Counted from the first letter of the stretch, positions 46,852 to 55,893 are shown. The stretch is DNA of 64,000 nt from Kribbella sp. ALI-6-A (GCF_001984195.1 NZ_MTQN01000012.1:1612001-1676000), one strand, 5' to 3'. The notes: generated by a model from the sequence alone, not told the origin. Numbers and translations: made by a program.

Positions 46852-46924
46852 CCGCCGTCCGTCCACCCCAGCGGTACGGCGGGCCCAGTGCGCCGCCGGC
46901 ACGGTACGACCCGCTCCGCCCAGA

Positions 46925-46942
46925 CGCGGCTGACCAGCCGCG
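46925..46942 (+). other. Hairpin between precursor genes A2 and A3
   Basis: CGCGGCT pairs with AGCCGCG around a GACC loop, the same loop sequence as the A1-A2 hairpin. It lies 25 bases before the A3 start. Confidence 0.55.
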
Positions 46943-46966
46943 CAGCAAGAGGAAAGGAAGACCGCT

Positions 46967-47152
46967 ATGAGCACTCAGTCGCTCGGCCTCGAACTGCTCG
47001 ACCTCGAGGCCGTCACCTTCGAGGTCGACGAGATCACCGACCCGTCGCTCGACCTCGCAGCCACCAGCTCGTCCTGCAGCTGCTCCAGCTGCTGCTCCTG
47101 CAGCACCTCGAGCTGCTGCTCGACGAGCACCAGCACCTCCAGCTGCGGCTGA
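46967..47152 (+). CDS. RiPP precursor peptide A3
   Basis: A 61-residue precursor with leader LGLELLDLEAVTFEVDEITD and spacer PSLDLAA. The core of about 29 residues (TSSSCSCSSCCSCSTSSC and a Ser/Thr tail ending CG) contains only Thr, Ser and Cys apart from the final Gly. It is closest to A2, with one Ser-to-Cys change in the middle and a different end. It is preceded by AAAGGAAG. The three leaders share the spacing from L-E to the TFE motif, so one enzyme set should process all three. Confidence 0.9.
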   Translation: MSTQSLGLELLDLEAVTFEVDEITDPSLDLAATSSSCSCSSCCSCSTSSCCSTSTSTSSCG

Positions 47153-47173
47153 CAGGTGTGCTCGTGAGCTGAG

Positions 47174-47204
47174 TGCTGCGGACCAAGGGCCCTGGTCCGC
47201 AGCA
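47174..47204 (+). terminator. Strong hairpin between precursor A3 and the YcaO gene (attenuator)
   Basis: A perfect 12-bp stem (TGCTGCGGACCA and complement) with a seven-base loop AGGGCCC lies 21 bases after the A3 stop and 50 bases before the YcaO start. No T tract follows, so partial termination is likely: it would leave precursor mRNA in excess of enzyme mRNA while letting the biosynthetic genes be read. Confidence 0.7.
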
Positions 47205-47253
47205 TGTTCACCCCCTCCCGCCACCCGCCCGGACCGCGAAGGAGCAGCATCCA

Positions 47254-49176
47254 GTGACGACCTTGGAAGACCACCCGCCCTCCCCAGCCGCGGATCCCGC
47301 CGCCCTGGTCACAACGGTCGGTACGGCGATCGCGGCGCTCCTGCCGCCCGGTCCGGTGCTCACGCTGGACGTCGCCGTGCTCGGCCTGCCCGGTCAGGAG
47401 GAGCGGACCACGATCGGTCCGCAGGAGACCACCGCCACGGTCAGCATCCGGATCTACGCCGGCACCCTGGTGGTCGCCGCGACCCCCGGCGGCACCGGGC
47501 CGTGCCCCACCTGCTTCGACCGGCGCTGGGTGGTCTGCCGCCCGACCATCGAGCGCCGCATCCTGGACCACCCGCACGGCGTACTGACCACCGCGGCGAT
47601 CACTCCGGCCCACCATGCGCTGGCGATCGCCGCCACCCTGAGCCGGATCGCGAGCGAGGCGAGCACCGACGGCCCGGCGTACCCGGTGTGGGAGATCGAC
47701 ACCCGGACGGCGCGGGTCGAGCGCTACGGGCTGATCCGCGACTCGTCCTGCGACGTCTGCGCCGAGCCCGAACCCGACACCGCCGAGGGCGCCCGGATCC
47801 GGCTGGTCTCCACGCCGGCGTCCGGTCCCGGCAGCGGCCGGTCGCGCAAGCCCGAGGACCTCGAGCTGCCGATGGACGCCCTGGCGAACCCGGTCTGCGG
47901 CATGCTCGGCGGCCCGGCGATCCGCGCGTACCACGCCACGGCGACCGCGCCGGCGAGCGGGCACTTCGAGGTGCGGAGCAAGTACGGCCTGCACGAGATG
48001 TGGTGGAGCGGCCACGCCGAGAGCTACCGACGCAGTGAACTGCTGGGTGCCCTGGAAGGCCTGGAACGCGATGCCGGCCAGAAGCCGCGCCGCCTCGACG
48101 TGGCGCTGCGGGCGACGCCCGCCGAGCTGACCGTCCCGTACGTCGAGATGGAGCAGTGCGGGCTCTACACCCCGGACTTCTACGTCGACCACGCCGACAA
48201 GTACGTGCCCTGGGCAAGCAATCCGAAAGTGCCGTGGGTCTGGGGCTGGTCGGTCCGCGACGACCGCGCGCTGCTCGTGCCCGAGCAGATCGTCTACTAC
48301 CTCGACCATCGCGAGGATCACCGCAACACCGTGCAGGAGTGCTCGAACGGGTGCGCCTCCGGCAGCTCGGTGACCGAGGCCGTGCTGCACGGCCAGCTCG
48401 AACTGATCGAGCGGGACGCCTTCCTGATCAGCTGGTACTCCGGTCTGACGCCGGCCGAGATCGACCTGGACACCGTGGACAACCCGCTGGTCCGCCAGAT
48501 GCTGGCGCATGTCGACCTGCTCGGCTATGACCTGCGCTGCTTCGACATCCGGGTCGACCTGCCGGTGCCGGCGGTCGGAGCGGTCGCCGTACGGCGTGAC
48601 GGTGGTCGGGGCACGCTGTGCTTCGCCGGCGGCGCCTCGCTCGACCCGGCGGACGCCGTACGGGCTGCTGTGTGTGAGGTGGCGTCGTACGTGACCGGGT
48701 TCGAGGAGCGGGTGACCGAGAGCCTGGACGAGGTGCGGCCGATGGTCACGGACTACCGCAACGTCGGTGAGTTGGCGCACCACGCGCTGCTGTTCGGGAT
48801 GCCGGAGATGGCCGAGCACGCCCAGCACTGGCTGCGGCAGACCGAGGTCACCGCGCTGGACGACGTGTTCGCCGACTGGACCACCGGGCGTGCTCCGGCC
48901 ACCGACCTGCGGGAACCGGTGGAGGAGATCGTCGCGCTGTTCGCGGAGCGGGGCATGGACACCGTCGTGGTGGACCAGACCACGCCCGAGCAGCTCGCGA
49001 TGGGGCTGCGCACCGTCGCCACGATCGTGCCCGGCCTGATCCCGATCGACTTCGGGTGGCGGCGCCAGCGGGTGCTGACCATGCCGCGCACGCTGTGGGC
49101 GCCGTACGCGGCCGGGCTGACGACCCAGCCGCTCACGCCCGAGCAGCTGCACCGGGTGCCGCATCCCTTCCCCTGA
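47254..49176 (+). CDS. YcaO-type azoline cyclodehydratase (D protein)
   Basis: A 640-residue YcaO enzyme that cyclises Cys, Ser and Thr to azolines with ATP. The N-terminal 200 residues contain two CxxC pairs (GPCPTCFDRRW and SSCDVCAEPEP), likely a zinc site. The YcaO fold follows: ELLGALEGLERDA (E-x-x-x-E, about residue 265), NTVQECSNGCASGSSVTEAV and LELIERDAFLISWYSG (about 390) form the ATP site. The C-terminus HRVPHPFP carries the P-x-P-x-P ending typical of azoline-forming YcaOs. I chose the GTG at 47254 (AAGGAG upstream); an earlier in-frame start lies inside the attenuator. Confidence 0.92.
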   Translation: MTTLEDHPPSPAADPAALVTTVGTAIAALLPPGPVLTLDVAVLGLPGQEERTTIGPQETTATVSIRIYAGTLVVAATPGGTGPCPTCFDRRWVVCRPTIERRILDHPHGVLTTAAITPAHHALAIAATLSRIASEASTDGPAYPVWEIDTRTARVERYGLIRDSSCDVCAEPEPDTAEGARIRLVSTPASGPGSGRSRKPEDLELPMDALANPVCGMLGGPAIRAYHATATAPASGHFEVRSKYGLHEMWWSGHAESYRRSELLGALEGLERDAGQKPRRLDVALRATPAELTVPYVEMEQCGLYTPDFYVDHADKYVPWASNPKVPWVWGWSVRDDRALLVPEQIVYYLDHREDHRNTVQECSNGCASGSSVTEAVLHGQLELIERDAFLISWYSGLTPAEIDLDTVDNPLVRQMLAHVDLLGYDLRCFDIRVDLPVPAVGAVAVRRDGGRGTLCFAGGASLDPADAVRAAVCEVASYVTGFEERVTESLDEVRPMVTDYRNVGELAHHALLFGMPEMAEHAQHWLRQTEVTALDDVFADWTTGRAPATDLREPVEEIVALFAERGMDTVVVDQTTPEQLAMGLRTVATIVPGLIPIDFGWRRQRVLTMPRTLWAPYAAGLTTQPLTPEQLHRVPHPFP

Positions 49177-49222
49177 GCCCGCTTTCCAGCCGTCCGTCGT
49201 CTTCCGTAGGAGTTGAGCGCAG

Positions 49223-50845
49223 GTGACCAGCCAGATCGATGCGACCGCCGGGCCGAGCCGCGCGGAAGTCGCGATGGACTACGCACGCCGGATGTTCGAG
49301 CGGCAGCGGGTACCACTGCCGCCGCTTGGCTTCCAAGTGGACTGGACCGACCAGCCGTCGAGGCACAAGCTGTACGTCGACGCGCCCAAGCTGCCGCTAC
49401 CCGTGCCGTTCGCCAACCTGCCGTCGCTCGGAGTGGAGGAGGCTGCGGCTCGGGTGACCGGCCCAGCCGGCGACGGGATGCCTTCGCTCGACGTACTGGC
49501 TTCGGTGCTCGGCTGCTACGGGCTGATCGACCGGCGTACCGGGCTGAACTGGAACGAGGACAGCGCGACGAAGCTGAAACCCGCCGCGCCGGTCTGGGCC
49601 CGGCCGACCGCGTCCGGCGGCGGCATGTACCCGGCCGAGAGTTACCTGGTGGCCGGTAGCCAGGCGCCGTTGCGGGCCGGGGTCTATCACTACGACACGG
49701 CTCATCACAGTCTCGACCGACTGTCCTCGGCCAACCGCTGTGCCGAGCTGGCTGCGGCGACGGGCGTCGATGCCGGGCTGTATCTCGTGGCGACGTTGAA
49801 GTTCTGGAAGAACGCCTTCAAGTACAACTCGTTCAGCTATCACGTCGTGACCCAGGATGTGGGCGCACTGCTCGCCTCCTGGCGACTCGTCCTCGCGGCA
49901 GCCGGGTATTCGGTCGAGCCGGTGCTGTGGTTCGACGAGGGGCCGGTCAGTACTGCGCTCGCCGTGGACGGGCGCACCGAAGCGCCCTTCGTGGTCGTGC
50001 CGCTGGGCTCTCGCCGGGCCGTGACGTCCGAGGCCCACCCCGGTACGCCGCCGCAGCTGCGGGTCTGGGAGAAGTCCGAACGCGTCCGCGACTTCGAGTT
50101 GGTCGAGCGCGTCCACGCCGCAGCCCTGGTCGGCGACCAGCCCCGCCCGGCCCGGAGCGCGGCCGCTCCTGTGGCAATCGCCGGCGACGACGTACCGCTG
50201 CCTCCACCCGGCCCATCGACGAAGGACCTCTCCGCCAGCTTGCGCACCAGGCGATCCAGCTTCGGCCTGTTCTCCGCCTGGCCCAAACTCTCCACCGCCG
50301 ACCTGGGCTCGGTACTGGCGACCACCGCCCAGCTGACGCGCGCCGGGTCCGACGTCGAGCCGGCGCCACGGCAGGACCCGTGGACGCGTCTTTGGGTGCT
50401 GCCGAACTCCGTCGAAGGACTGGACCAGCGTGCCTACGCCTACGACCCGGCCGCCCACCGACTCATCGGTGCCGGTGAGTTCGACTACCGGGAAGTCCAG
50501 CGGCACTACGCGCTGACCAACTACAACCTCAGCGAGGTGGCCGCCGTACTGGTGATCACCGGGCGGTTGGAGGCGCTGGTGGAGGCCTACGGCGCCCGCG
50601 GCTACCGCATGCTGAGCGTCGAGGTCGGCCAACTCGCCCAGACCAGCTACCTCGCCGCGACCGCCCGCGGTCTGGGCATCGGAGCGGTCCTCGGGATCGA
50701 CAACCTCGCTGCCGACGAGTTCCTCGGCCTGGAGGAGACCGACGAGCGCAGCATGCTCTTCCTCCTGCTCGGTCACGAACGCGCCGGCCGGGCCGGCTAC
50801 GACCACGGCCTGCACCACCGTCCGGCCCAAGGAGACCTCCGATGA
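49223..50845 (+). CDS. SagB/ThcOx-type azoline dehydrogenase (B protein)
   Basis: A 540-residue FMN-dependent oxidase with two nitroreductase-like halves (residues about 90-275 and 320-530). The first has RPTASGGGMYPAESYLVAGS and FKYNSFSYHVVTQDVGALLA, hallmark segments of TOMM dehydrogenases. The second has YALTNYNLSEVAAVLVITGR and QLAQTSYLAATARGLGIGAV. It oxidises azolines made by the YcaO to aromatic azoles. The GTG start has TAGGAGTTGAG upstream. The last four bases overlap the dehydratase gene. Confidence 0.9.
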   Translation: MTSQIDATAGPSRAEVAMDYARRMFERQRVPLPPLGFQVDWTDQPSRHKLYVDAPKLPLPVPFANLPSLGVEEAAARVTGPAGDGMPSLDVLASVLGCYGLIDRRTGLNWNEDSATKLKPAAPVWARPTASGGGMYPAESYLVAGSQAPLRAGVYHYDTAHHSLDRLSSANRCAELAAATGVDAGLYLVATLKFWKNAFKYNSFSYHVVTQDVGALLASWRLVLAAAGYSVEPVLWFDEGPVSTALAVDGRTEAPFVVVPLGSRRAVTSEAHPGTPPQLRVWEKSERVRDFELVERVHAAALVGDQPRPARSAAAPVAIAGDDVPLPPPGPSTKDLSASLRTRRSSFGLFSAWPKLSTADLGSVLATTAQLTRAGSDVEPAPRQDPWTRLWVLPNSVEGLDQRAYAYDPAAHRLIGAGEFDYREVQRHYALTNYNLSEVAAVLVITGRLEALVEAYGARGYRMLSVEVGQLAQTSYLAATARGLGIGAVLGIDNLAADEFLGLEETDERSMLFLLLGHERAGRAGYDHGLHHRPAQGDLR

Positions 50846-53637
50846 CCGACGTCCTCTCGAACCCCTACAGCCCTGAGACCGGCACGGCGTCCGGCTGGCG
50901 GCTCGGCTCCGGCTTCCTGCTGCGGGTCGCCGGTCAGCCTGCCGAGGCAGTCGCCGTACTGCGTACTCCGGCCGCCGTCGCCTGGACCGAGCAGGTACTC
51001 GCCGCCGAGGCCGTCCGGGACGCGCTGGCCAGCGAACTCCGCGAAGCGCTGGAGACCGACCTGGCGGCGCGCGCCCCGGAGGATCCGGAGCGGGTCGCGC
51101 TGATCAACCTCCGCCGGGACGCCTTCAACGGTCGCCGGCCGCGGCCGGCCACGGTGAGCCGGGCCGAACCGTTGCTGCCGGACCCGGCCCGGACCCTGAC
51201 GTACCAGTGGATCGCGGCGATCAACCGGGTCAGCGAGCTTCTCGACCAGGGCGTCGCCGTCCTCGGTGAGGACCTTGCGGCGGCTCGCGCGCGGGCCAGG
51301 GAAATCCTCGCCGACGACAAGCTGCGCAGTGCCGTCCTGTTGCAGTCCGAAGTCCTCGAGAAGAACATGGACCGCTATCTCGATCCGGCCAGGAAGGTCG
51401 ACAAGCACGGCCGGCAGGTTGAGCGGACGCTGCTGGAGCTGCTCTACCGGGCGGCGCTCAAGACCAGTCCGTTCAGCACCCTGACCTCGGTCGGGCTCGG
51501 CCGCTTCAGCGACACGGCCACCCGGCCGCGGCCGGAGCCCGCCTCGCTGGAACAGCGTTCGACGGTCCGGCTGAACGTCGCGGTGCTGGCTCGCCTGGCC
51601 GCCGTGGTGCTGGCCGATCCCACCCTGCGCTCCGGTCTGCGGGTCAGCCTCGCGCCGGGCGCCAGCTCCGACGGCGAGACGATGCGCTACGTCCGCCGCC
51701 GCACCGCCGCCGGCAGCGACCCCGACGCAGTGGTTGCCATCGACAACGTTCACGAGAACCTGTTCTTCCTGCCCGGCGGTCCGGCGCTCGACGACGTGGT
51801 GGAGCTGACCCGCGAGGCCAGGCCGACGCTGGCCGAGCTGAGCAGGCAGGTCGCCGCCCAGGCCGAGGAGCGTTCACTGGCCGAAGCCGACCAGCTGATC
51901 GGCCACCTGCTCCGCCTCGGCTTCCTGCTCGCGCCGGACCTGCAGATCGACCTGCGGGCCGGCGATCCCGCCAAGGTCTTCGTCGCCGCTCTGCAAGCGC
52001 AACATCATCCGACGCTGCAGCAGCTCGCCGCCTCGCTGCAGGCGGCCGTGGACCTGATCGACGCCTACTCCGGTACGCCGGCCCGCGGTCGCGCGGCGGT
52101 GCTCAGCGGCGTCCGCGACCGGGTCCGCGCCTGCTTCGAGCAGCTGGGTGCGTCCGAGCAGCTCGTACCGCGCACAGTGATCTACGAGGACACCACGATC
52201 ACCGGCGACGGCATGGAGGTCGACCGCGAGCTGTGGGAGCGCACGCTGCTGCCGGATCTCGCCGACCTGGCCGATCTGCTGCCCGCGTTCGACCTCAACG
52301 TGTCCAGACGCCTCACTGCCAAGGGTTTCTTCAAGGCGCGCTACGGCATCGGTGGCGACTGCCAGGACGTCGTCCGGTTCTGCCACGAGTTCCAGCGCGA
52401 CTTCTTCGACCCCTACACCCGGCGCTCGCTGCGCCGCCGGCAGTTCGACGACGACAACGCGTTCGTGCCGCAGGAGAACTGGTTCAAGCTGCCGGACATC
52501 GTCGCGGTCGACAAGGCGCGCGAGGCCGCGTCGCTGCACCTGCGTGACCTGCGCGCGGCCGATCCCCGGCCGGTCGAGGAGATCCGCCTCGGCCCGGACT
52601 TCGTCGACGCCGTACGGCGCGAGCTGCCGCCCGCCGAGCAGGTCGCGCAGCCCTGGTCGTTCTTCGTCCAACTGGCCCGCGCAGACCGGGAACCCGGGCG
52701 GCTGATCCTCAACCAGGCCTACGCCGGGCTGACGCTGATGTTCTCCCGGTTCGCGCACAGCCTCGACACCGAGGGCACCCGGGCGCGCGACCTGATCAGC
52801 GAGATCCTGCGCGACTACGCACCGGACGGTGCGGTCCTGGCCGAGCTGCGCGGTGGTTACGAGACGACGAACCTCAACGTGCACCCGGCCGTCACGCAGT
52901 ACGAGATCGTCTGTCCCGGCGACGCGAGCACCCGTCCGCAGGACGAGCAGATCGCACTCGACGACCTGTTCCTGGTGCACGACGCCGCGGCCGATCGGGT
53001 GCGGTTGATGTCGAGGCGGCTGGAGCGCGAGGTGGTGCCGGTCTACCTGGGCTTCCTGATGCCGATGGCGCTGCCGGAGATCCAGCAGATCCTGCTCTGC
53101 TTCTCGCCCAGCGGGATGGCCCAGATCGACCTGTGGGCAGGGACCGGCGATCCGGTTCCGGTCGACGGCATCCAGTCGTACCCGCGGCTGGTGCTGGGTG
53201 ACCTGGTGCTGCAGCGGCGGATGTGGAAGCTCAACACCGCGGACTTCCCGTTCCGCGACGCGCGGCACTCGGACGCCGAGCATCTGCTGCGGGTCCGGCG
53301 GTGGCGGCTGGAGCACGGGCTGCCCGCGCGGCTGTTCGCCCAAATCGACAACGCGGCGGCGAAGTCCGCGGTCGACGACGGCGCCGCGCCGGACACCCCC
53401 GAGACATCCGGGGGCGAACGCAAGGCCGGCCGCAAACCGCTGCCGGTGGACTTCGACAGCTGGATGTCCCTGCACCTGCTGGAACAACTGGCCCTGGGCG
53501 CCTCGGCGCGGATCGTGCTGACCGAGGCCAACCCGGACACCGACGAACTCTGGCTGACCGACGAGCACGGCCGGCCGCACGTCTGCGAACTGCTGCTGGA
53601 GCTCTACGACACCGGGAGGGACAACGATGACGAATGA
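50842..53637 (+). CDS. Split LanB dehydratase, glutamylation subunit
   Basis: A 931-residue Lant_dehydr_N protein, which uses glutamyl-tRNA to glutamylate Ser and Thr side chains before elimination. Family landmarks are FLLRVAG near the N-terminus, ALLQSEVLEKNMDRYLDPAR-type helices, RAALKTSPFSTLTSVGLGRF (the R-x-S/T-P-F-x-x-x block, about residue 210), FFKARYGIGGDCQD and LNVHPAVTQYEIV. It lacks the SpaB_C elimination domain, which is encoded separately just downstream, as in thiopeptide and goadsporin clusters. The ATG overlaps the dehydrogenase stop (ATGA). Confidence 0.9.
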   Translation: MTDVLSNPYSPETGTASGWRLGSGFLLRVAGQPAEAVAVLRTPAAVAWTEQVLAAEAVRDALASELREALETDLAARAPEDPERVALINLRRDAFNGRRPRPATVSRAEPLLPDPARTLTYQWIAAINRVSELLDQGVAVLGEDLAAARARAREILADDKLRSAVLLQSEVLEKNMDRYLDPARKVDKHGRQVERTLLELLYRAALKTSPFSTLTSVGLGRFSDTATRPRPEPASLEQRSTVRLNVAVLARLAAVVLADPTLRSGLRVSLAPGASSDGETMRYVRRRTAAGSDPDAVVAIDNVHENLFFLPGGPALDDVVELTREARPTLAELSRQVAAQAEERSLAEADQLIGHLLRLGFLLAPDLQIDLRAGDPAKVFVAALQAQHHPTLQQLAASLQAAVDLIDAYSGTPARGRAAVLSGVRDRVRACFEQLGASEQLVPRTVIYEDTTITGDGMEVDRELWERTLLPDLADLADLLPAFDLNVSRRLTAKGFFKARYGIGGDCQDVVRFCHEFQRDFFDPYTRRSLRRRQFDDDNAFVPQENWFKLPDIVAVDKAREAASLHLRDLRAADPRPVEEIRLGPDFVDAVRRELPPAEQVAQPWSFFVQLARADREPGRLILNQAYAGLTLMFSRFAHSLDTEGTRARDLISEILRDYAPDGAVLAELRGGYETTNLNVHPAVTQYEIVCPGDASTRPQDEQIALDDLFLVHDAAADRVRLMSRRLEREVVPVYLGFLMPMALPEIQQILLCFSPSGMAQIDLWAGTGDPVPVDGIQSYPRLVLGDLVLQRRMWKLNTADFPFRDARHSDAEHLLRVRRWRLEHGLPARLFAQIDNAAAKSAVDDGAAPDTPETSGGERKAGRKPLPVDFDSWMSLHLLEQLALGASARIVLTEANPDTDELWLTDEHGRPHVCELLLELYDTGRDNDDE

Positions 53638-54646
53638 ATGGGTGGCCCTGCACGTCTTCTACGCCAGTGACGCCAATCCGATCCTGGTCGAGGCGGTCCG
53701 GCCGCTGGTCGAGGAGCTGCGCGAGGAGGAGCTGATCGACCGCTGGTTCTTCATCAAGTACTGGATGGAGGGTCCGCACCTGCGGATCCGGTTCCGGCCG
53801 TCCCGGCCCGAGCTGCGCGAGCAGGTGACCGAGCGCGCGACGACGGCGATCGAGGCGTTCCTGGCCCGGCGGCCGGCGCTCTACGACACCGACGTCGAGG
53901 GCCTGGCCGACATCTACAAGAAGATGTACGTGGCCGAGTACGGCGAGCAACGCTTCGTCGAGCAGTACGGCGTCGACGGCGTGATGCCGTTCCGGCCGAA
54001 CAACAGCATCGCGCTGATGGACTACGAGCAGGAGTTCGACCGGTACGGCGGCCCGGTGGGCATGGAGCTCGGCGAGTGGCACTTCGAGGCGTCCAGCGAC
54101 CTGGTCGCCAAGCTGCTGGCCACGTCGAACACCCACGTCCGGCCGGTCCTGCTCGGGCTGGCGACCCAGCTGTCGCTGCTGACGGCGTACTCGTTCCTGG
54201 AGACCGACGAGGCGGTCCGGCAGTTCTTCCAGCGCTACCGGGGGTTCTGGGAGACGTTGTACCAGGAGCCGTCGGACGACTACCACGAGTCCTTCGACAA
54301 GAGCTTCGAACTGACCCGGGCGTCGCTGACCGAGCGGGTCGACCGGATCCGGACGATCAGCGCGGGTGACTCCGGGCAGCACCTGTCCGGGATCGAGCGG
54401 ACCTGGCTGACGCACTGCCGCGAACTGCGCCAGAAGCTGGATGCCGAGGCCGACCGGTTGGTCTTCCCGAGCCGGACCGGTGGCACCGGGCGCGAGCCGA
54501 TCGCCGATCCGGTGGCCCGCGCGACGGTGCTGCTGAGCTCCTACATCCACATGACCAACAACCGCCTCGGCGTGGCCATCCTGGACGAGATCTACCTGTC
54601 CTACCTGATCGAGCGGGCGCTGGAGCCCGCCGCGGCCACGGTATGA
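53627..54646 (+). CDS. Split LanB dehydratase, elimination subunit (SpaB_C)
   Basis: A 339-residue protein of the thiopeptide-type bacteriocin biosynthesis (SpaB_C) domain. It opens with WVALHVFYASDANPILVEAV and has DRWFFIKYWMEGPHLRIRFR, the Arg-rich strand of the glutamate-elimination pocket. The later block VLLSSYIHMTNNRLGVAILD is also typical. It should eliminate glutamate to leave dehydroalanine or dehydrobutyrine. Only one SpaB_C protein is present, so I assign it to elimination rather than to [4+2] cycloaddition; the latter cannot be excluded by sequence reading alone. It overlaps the previous gene by 11 bases. Confidence 0.85.
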   Translation: MTNEWVALHVFYASDANPILVEAVRPLVEELREEELIDRWFFIKYWMEGPHLRIRFRPSRPELREQVTERATTAIEAFLARRPALYDTDVEGLADIYKKMYVAEYGEQRFVEQYGVDGVMPFRPNNSIALMDYEQEFDRYGGPVGMELGEWHFEASSDLVAKLLATSNTHVRPVLLGLATQLSLLTAYSFLETDEAVRQFFQRYRGFWETLYQEPSDDYHESFDKSFELTRASLTERVDRIRTISAGDSGQHLSGIERTWLTHCRELRQKLDAEADRLVFPSRTGGTGREPIADPVARATVLLSSYIHMTNNRLGVAILDEIYLSYLIERALEPAAATV

Positions 54647-55893
54647 CGACCGTCAGCGACCCCGCGGCCGGCAGTTGGCTGGCCGAGGCCCGGCCGGCCC
54701 TGCGCGCCACGGTCCGGATCGGTCCTGGTCTGCTCAAGGGGCCTTCGACCGTTCACATCATCGGCGACCGGGAGACCCAGGCCTTCCTGAAGGTCGGTCC
54801 GCGGGAGGCGTTCCTGATGGCGCAGCTCGACGGTCGACGGACCCTGGCCGAGATCGGCGTCGCCTATGCCGAACAGTTCGGGAAACGGCTGGGCGAGGCG
54901 CACTGGCAGCAGCTGCTCGGTCTGCTGCATTCCCACGCGCTGGTCGAACCGGCCGTTCCCGAGCAGTTGGACGCCGTACGGGAGAAGGCCGCGGTGGCCC
55001 GTCGAGCGGCCGGGCGGTCCCCGCTGCTGTGGCGCCGGCCCGTTCCGGGCGCGGCGGAGCTCGCCGTACCGCTGGCGCGCAAGATCGGTTGGCTGCTCAG
55101 TCCGTGGGCCGCGGTGCCACTGGCGCTGATCGGCTCGCTGGTGGCGGTCCTGGTCCTGCTGAACTGGTCGACGTTGTGGTCGGCCGTCGCCGACTCACCC
55201 TCGCGGTGGACCGCGACCCTGCTCGGGTTGACCGTCGGCTGGCTGGTGATCGCCGGGCACGAGTTCTTCCACGGCATCGCGTGTGTCCGGTACGGCGGCC
55301 GCCCGAGCGAGATCGGGGTGATGTGGCGGTTCCCGATGATCGCGCCGTACTGCAAGGTCGACGACGTCGTCACCTTCGCGCGGCCGGGCCAGCGCGTGGT
55401 CACGTCGTTCGCCGGGATCTACGTCAACCTGATCGCGCTGATCCCGTTCGCCGCGCTGTGGCGGTGGGGACCGCAGACGGGGTGGTGGCAAGGCCTTGCG
55501 GCCGCGCTGCTGCTGTTCGGCGTGGTCGCCGCGGTGGCGAACCTGGTCCCGGTGCTGAAGCTGGACGGCTACCACATGCTCGAGCACGCCACCTCGACGT
55601 CGAACCTGCAGGGGGAATCGTTCCGCTTCGCCGGTGCGTTCCTGCGCCGTGGACCGGCCGGGATCGCCGGGTACCCGCGCCGGGCCAAGGCGATTTACAC
55701 CGGGTACGCCGTCCTGGCGACCGCGATTATCGGTCCGGCGATCGTGCTGCTGGTCCGGAGTTGGTATCTCACGCTGGCCGACTTGTGGAGCCCGGGCGTG
55801 GCGGTCGCCGTACTGGTCGGCGAGGCCGTGGCGGTCGGCGGGTTGCTGCGCTGGGCCGTGGTGTGGAGACGGAAAGCGACGGAGGCCGCCTGA
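54643..55893 (+). CDS. PqqD/RRE-M50 membrane metalloprotease fusion
   Basis: A 416-residue membrane protein. Residues about 30-105 look like a PqqD-type RiPP recognition element (AFLKVGPREAFLMAQLDGRR, TLAEIGVAYAEQFG). About six membrane helices follow. The zinc site of an M50 site-2 protease is seen: GHEFFHGIACV (HExxH, about residue 206) in one helix and LVPVLKLDGYHMLEH (the L-D-G motif, about 309) in a later one. By analogy with YydH of the epipeptide system it would cleave the leader or release peptide at the membrane; the RRE would recruit the leader. The ATG overlaps the SpaB_C stop (ATGA). Confidence 0.8.
   Translation: MTTVSDPAAGSWLAEARPALRATVRIGPGLLKGPSTVHIIGDRETQAFLKVGPREAFLMAQLDGRRTLAEIGVAYAEQFGKRLGEAHWQQLLGLLHSHALVEPAVPEQLDAVREKAAVARRAAGRSPLLWRRPVPGAAELAVPLARKIGWLLSPWAAVPLALIGSLVAVLVLLNWSTLWSAVADSPSRWTATLLGLTVGWLVIAGHEFFHGIACVRYGGRPSEIGVMWRFPMIAPYCKVDDVVTFARPGQRVVTSFAGIYVNLIALIPFAALWRWGPQTGWWQGLAAALLLFGVVAAVANLVPVLKLDGYHMLEHATSTSNLQGESFRFAGAFLRRGPAGIAGYPRRAKAIYTGYAVLATAIIGPAIVLLVRSWYLTLADLWSPGVAVAVLVGEAVAVGGLLRWAVVWRRKATEAA

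Noticed and set aside
47173..47253. In-frame N-terminal extension of the YcaO protein starting in the hairpin
   Set aside because: The 27 extra residues would be read from the attenuator stem, with no ribosome binding site, while GTG 47254 has AAGGAG upstream.
46975..49164. Minus-strand open frame of 729 codons opposite the YcaO and A3 genes
   Set aside because: Antisense shadow of a GC-rich gene; the translated sequence is repetitive Gly/Arg/His/Asp with no recognisable domain.
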